64,000 nt of DNA from Neocallimastix lanati (nom. inval.) (Eukaryota; Neocallimastigomycota; Neocallimastigomycetes; Neocallimastigales; Neocallimastigaceae): contig JACVTC010000072.1 in the NCBI GenBank assembly GCA_016946835.1, forward strand, positions 1 to 64,000, read 5' to 3'. The position numbers and the translations under genes are program-made. Under the pieces are notes generated by a model, which made no database searches, was not told where the DNA came from, and was given only the letters and a program-made list of their open reading frames with translations. Positions 59,801-64,000 of this stretch are shown here, one piece after another (within the stretch, counting starts at the first letter, position 1; the number at the start of each line of letters is the position of its first letter).

Positions 59801-60024
59801 TCATTTAAAAAGCTTTTAAAGGAAAATATAAATAATATTAGGAATATATACAATTTTGAATATTATTCATTTACTGAAATAAAGAATGAATTAAATTTGA
59901 AAAATATAAATAATGCTTTTATATATCATTCAAAATCAATCTTGAATCATTTAATTGATAAAGAAAATAATATGTTTTTAACTGAAAGAAAAACAAATAG
60001 TAATTTATTGAATTTAAATGATCT
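56824..60024 (+). pseudogene. Broken non-ribosomal peptide synthetase module, C(end)-A-T-C(part)
   Basis: The order of pieces is: the end of a condensation domain (FDISYIVYE on to LPLEERNKILYEFNN, about 56824-57030); an adenylation domain (57031-58590) with MKSGAAFLPID, a degenerate phosphate loop LFISGTTVKPKDV, FTFDMSINEIF, NAYGPNETT, GEIYISGNGVGKGHLN, YKFGDLG, GRIDFQVKIHGQRIE and NGKLDRS; a thiolation domain with FYELGGDSFNAI, including the phosphopantetheine Ser (about 58720); and most of a second condensation domain (58880-60024), whose HHxxxDG motif now reads HNII-stop-DG (about 59262). Frames change near 57735 and 58600, and stops occur at about 58494, 58672 and later. It is a dead gene. 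Bacterial-type modules are known in anaerobic fungi, so transfer is likely but not provable here. Confidence 0.9.
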
Positions 60025-60490
60025 GGGGCTCTCTTTACAGAAATTATGCCTAGGGCTAGTACTCGACAAGGGTTGCTATTCCGACAGTATAAGCACAAAT
60101 TAACCAGGAGCGTCAACGTTGAAAATGCAGTAAGACAGGCTAGTAGGGCCAATGCCTCTGAAGGAGAAGACCATAATTTCTTTCAGATAGTCAATTCAAA
60201 CCCTAAACCGGAATAAGTAATATGAATACGAGGTTCGTTGCATATGAACTTTTTTCCGAATTAATTTATACATTTTATTTTGAGTATTACTTTTTGTTTC
60301 ATGTTACTATTTTAAATATTATTATGTTCTAATTGGACAAATAATAATTATTTTTTTTTATTAATTCTGTGTTTTTTTTTTTTTTATTTGTTTTTTAAAA
60401 AATGAAAAAATATTATTATAATTAATAAGTGAATAAATAAATAAATGAATGCAGATTAAAGTTCGCAATGATTGCAGCTTTAAAAAAAAA
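60025..60490 (+). mobile_element. 5'-truncated LINE-like 3' end, right inverted copy
   Basis: It begins abruptly after the NRPS sequence with a G+C-richer segment. This encodes about 62 residues ending at TAA (60214-60216): ALFTEIMPRASTRQ, then RQYKHKLTRSVNVENAVRQA, then EGEDHNFFQIVNSNPKPE. An AT-rich 3' part follows, ending in a stem-loop with nested arms AAAG/CTTT and GCAAT/ATTGC (60458-60481), then A-rich sequence. It is homologous, in inverted orientation, to 56100-56437. I do not know the protein family; a retroelement ORF C-terminus is the best guess. Confidence 0.6.
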
Positions 60491-60806
60491 TAATAGTAGT
60501 AATAATAAAAATAATAATTTATTTTTCTTATTTTTATAATAAAAGAATCAAATACAGAAATTACATATAATTCATTAATTTTTATTATTATTATACATGT
60601 ACATGTTAATACAAGATAAAATTAATAATCTCCAAATTTTTCCCATAGTTGGATTTCGTGCTTCACTTCAAATTAAATGTTTTAATAAATGGAGAAAATA
60701 TAAATGCATTATAAAGGATCTAATAGAGATTCTCGTTTTCAGAAATAGAAGATATATATTTAAAAATAAACAACAGAAAATTGTAAAACTATTTAAGATG
60801 TATTAG

Positions 60807-60840
<34 letters not shown>

Positions 60841-61274
60841 GTAATGGAAAATATATTTTAAAAAAAAAATAATATCATCTATATTATAAAAAATAAAAGA
60901 ATTATTTTTATTATAAATTTATAGGCCATATATAATTATAGATTATATATAAAAACTATAAAAATTAAAATATCTGTATATAAAATATATATGTATATAT
61001 AAATCATGTATATATATTATTTTTTATTTTTAAATATCATCTTTTTTTAATTTATTAGAAATAAAAATTAATATATTATTTAATTATTATATTATTTATT
61101 TACATTATAAATTTGATATTAGCCAATTTTTTTCTATAAATAATATTAATTTATTATTATAATTGATAATTTTCCTTTTTAAACTTATCTTCATAATATA
61201 AAATAGAACTATAAAAACGTATTAATTCATCTCATGAATATTCTGTGTGTAAAATAATTGTAATTATAATTATA

Positions 61275-61342
<68 letters not shown>

Positions 61343-61930
61343 AATAAAAACCTTTTTTCAGTTATTTTTAGAAAATATTTAGATATTATTTATTTATTTC
61401 TTTTTCGATTTTTTATATAAATATATATATACTTCTTAAGAATACAGAGAATTTTTTTTTTTTTTTAGAAATTTAAAATTATTATTCATTAGCATTTTTC
61501 CTTATATTATTTATCTATTCAATAACTTTTTTATAACAAAACTTTTTTTTTATATTAATTACAAAAAAAAAATATTAAAATTATTTTCGCTTCAATTTTA
61601 ATTCAAAAAAAACTACCTCTTTTTTTAATATATGATAAATAAACAAAAAAAGTTTTATATATTAGTTGATAAAAATATATTAATATACACTTTTAAAATA
61701 AAGTATAATATATTGATAATGTTTATGTACGTTTTTTGTTTTTTGTTTTTTAAAAAAGATATCTTTATATAATAATATTAAAGGAGATTATTTATAATTA
61801 TTATTAAAATATAAAATAAATTAAAGATAGTATCATTATTATTTATTATATATATTTATAATTTTTTTTTAAACATAATAAAATATATATATATATATAT
61901 ATATATTATTTAATTAAATTTAATTAATTT
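60491..61930. other. Intergenic AT-rich DNA
   Basis: Simple-sequence DNA with a T-tract (about 60812-60840) and an ATT array (about 61271-61340). A 69-codon open frame at 60597-60806 (MYMLIQDKINNLQIFPIVGF) resembles nothing I know and lacks support. No clear gene. Confidence 0.6.
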
Positions 61931-63530
61931 TTAGTTGACATTGATAATAGATGTTAATCCATAATGATCTATTTATAATTAAATATATATATATTTAAAA
62001 ATTAGTGATTTTTACAATGACATAATTTATGATATATATATATATATTTAAAAAAGAAATTTAAAGAATTTTTTTATAGTAATATTATAATTCCTAATAT
62101 AATATAAATAATATTATGAAAATAAAATATATAAAAATGAATATATATTTACCTGACAATTGCGTATATTCTCTTGATGGTGTTAAAAATTTATTAACTT
62201 GGGTCTTTTCTATAGCAATAGTAAACTTTTCCTTTTCATCATTCATAGTGCATGGCTGATTATTATTTGGATTAGCATTTGTAACATTTGAGGAAGCATT
62301 ATCCTTATGTTCCATCCAGAATAAATAATCAACGGAAAGGCAGGTCCATAATGAACTGGTAGAAGTTAAAACTGTTTCTGTGGGCTTCATGGTTTCAAAT
62401 GATTCGACATCGCCTTTGGTAATTGGATGCTTACCATAATTTTCATAAATTAAATCAGTGACCTTATATCTTGGTACCGATTCTGTGAACTTTTTGTTTC
62501 CACCAACTACCTTATTGACGCAATTCATTCCTCCACTTTGACTTTTGCTGGCTGTGGATACAGTAGTGGTATCATGATGATTAATTACAGCTACCCATTC
62601 TCCGGCTAAAATCTTTTTCATTAATACATATTCTTCACTGTCATTACCATTTTTGAAGGTACGACGACTATTAACATTCATATCAGCAGCTAATAAAATT
62701 GGATCATTATTATCTTCGGTACAAGAATCAATGAAGGATTTTAAGGCCATCAACTGTTTGCAACGAGTAACTACTAAGGCATCTGAAAGATTAACTCCAT
62801 CAGTATTATTATTATTACTGATACCGGATTGAAGATGGGTATTGAAAACATTTATTTCACGATTAGGAGAACAAAGAATTTTAGCATATAAAGCACCCTT
62901 GGAATAGAATCTATCAGTTTTGATACCACGCTTAAAAGTCAATCTTTCACTCTTAATAATTGGATATCTACTAATAATAACAAGACCACTATCAATGGAA
63001 GTATTGATAAGATTCTTAGAATTAAGTGTCAAAGAATATTCAAAACCAGCATTCTTGGCATAGGAAAGGAATTTAGTTTGTCTTGAGGTACCATAGGCAA
63101 AAAATTCTTGTAAGCAAATGATATCATAAGAATGAATAACCTTTTCACAGAAATAAGCTAAACGCATGGATTTGTAGTCAGAATCATGATTCTTAATACC
63201 CGGTGGTCTTAAGAAAATATTGAAGGATAAAATTCGAATACTTTTCTTTCCATTAATAAAGTATGGAGAGACTGGAGGAATAGAGGATAATATTTGGTTT
63301 AAAGATTTTTCTTTTGCTTCATTACTTTCATGACTTTTAACTGACATCTGAGAATCTTTCTTCTTTTGAACACTGCTCTTCGATAAACTCTTATTTTCAT
63401 TTGCATTTGTGGAGGAGATTCTACTATTATTTTTACTTTCCATGGGTTTTTTACTGTTATTATTGTAGCTTTTGGAATTAATATTATCATTATTAATTTC
63501 ATTTAAAGTTTCTTCGTCACTTTGAGAAAA
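61931..63530 (-). CDS. Neutral sphingomyelinase-like EEP-domain protein
   Basis: Two exons, assigned by me: 63530-62153 and 61968-61931, joined across a 184-nt GT-AG intron. Translation from the ATG at 63443 gives about 442 residues. The frame stays open upstream to an AG at 63531-63532 in phase 0, so an earlier exon may exist beyond the right side. The first 50 residues are Ser/Lys/Asn-rich. The endonuclease/exonuclease/phosphatase fold then shows ILSFNIF (residue about 70), CLQEFF with the metal-binding Glu (about 112), LVIISRYPI, DRFYSKGALYAKI as in sphingomyelinases, NTHLQSG (about 202), AADMNVNS (about 254) and VDYLFW. The short last exon supplies SDHYGLTSI with the catalytic Asp-His. 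The likely reaction is hydrolysis of sphingomyelin or inositol sphingolipids. No secretion signal is seen in this part. Confidence 0.85.
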
Positions 63531-63735
63531 CTAAAAAGTAATTTATTTTTTTTTAAAAATAAAAAAAAATTAAATTATATATATATATATAAATTAAAAA
63601 TTTTATGAACGTTAATTTATAAAATAATTTATTAAAAATTAGTTTTATATAAATGTTTAATAAAAAAATTGTTAATATTTTTTTAAAAAATATTAATATA
63701 ATAAATAGAATAAACATAATAAAAATATATATCAA

Positions 63736-63766
<31 letters not shown>

Positions 63767-64000
63767 CTATAAAAATTATAGTTTTTTTTTTAATTATTCA
63801 TTTATTAGTATTATTTAAAATGCCAATTGATAATCATGTCTATAACTGTATATTGCTTATAAAATATCTTTTTTTTAATTTCTGTATAATATTTTTGTCA
63901 ATTCATTTATTACAAAAAGTGTTCTATTTAATAAAATTTTTTATTTTTAATTTTTTTTTTTATTTTTTGATTTTGTTTTGAAATTTGATCGTTCTTTAAA
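63531..64000. other. Upstream flank of the EEP gene
   Basis: AT-rich, with an A/T hairpin and an A-tract at about 63739-63766. It is either an intron or the 5' region of the EEP gene; I could not find a convincing first exon. Confidence 0.5.

Noticed and set aside
60597-60806. 69-codon frame after the right LINE tail
   Set aside because: It has a plausible amino acid mix but no motif, no promoter evidence and no second copy; left as unexplained.
1-64000. Dictyostelid origin
   Set aside because: Composition, copines and tRNA-targeted elements fit, but the Mga2-like domain set and NRPS debris fit an anaerobic fungus better. The question stays open and is only weakly decided.

Overview
The window reads as AT-saturated nuclear DNA of a microbial eukaryote. 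Intergenic DNA is nearly all A/T with many 30-45 nt homopolymer runs, and the real genes contain short AT-rich spliceosomal introns. My best guess is an anaerobic gut fungus (Neocallimastigomycota). The inference rests on an Mga2/Spt23-like IPT-ankyrin protein (a fungal type of architecture), a leader-less NADP-isocitrate dehydrogenase with strongly biased codons, and bacterial-type NRPS debris. A dictyostelid-like amoeba is the main alternative, because of the composition, the copines and the tRNA-associated retroelements. No marker in the window settles it.

Layout. 1-14665 is a stack of three Ty3-type LTR retroelements, all on the minus strand. A (1-4613) is decayed and its 3' half lies off the left edge. 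B (4619-11642) is nearly intact with nearly identical LTRs. C (11647-14665) is a non-coding derivative with apparently identical 522-bp LTRs. All three share one primer-binding site. Each is bordered on its tRNA side by the target sequence TTAA(C), just upstream of a tandem tRNA-Asn(GUU)/tRNA-Arg(UCU) pair (14682-14843). The natural reading is repeated integration at one Pol III start site. A and B carry a matching -1 frameshift signal (slippery heptamer plus hairpin) between gag and pol.

14844-19535 is simple-sequence DNA. A four-exon minus-strand gene for an IPT/TIG plus ankyrin protein spans 19536-23419. 23420-36000 is about 12.6 kb without a live gene: tandem repeats, then a dead Ty1/copia element (about 29498-32460). 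A six-exon plus-strand NADP-isocitrate dehydrogenase gene, including 7-nt and 13-nt coding exons, lies at 36492-38852. A dead LINE reverse transcriptase follows (40310-41290). Two closely similar copine genes (43696-45483 and 48764-50569) stand about 5 kb apart in the same orientation. A second copia gag relic lies at 51600-52800.

A broken NRPS module, C(end)-A-T-C, occupies about 56824-60024. It is bracketed by two inverted, 5'-truncated 3' ends of one LINE-like family. A minus-strand neutral-sphingomyelinase-like EEP protein (61931-63530, probably with a further exon off the right edge) closes the window.

The cellular genes do not form one pathway. The dominant theme is mobile-element biology: tRNA-targeted stacking of LTR elements, recoding, structured leader RNAs and tRNA-primed copia relics.
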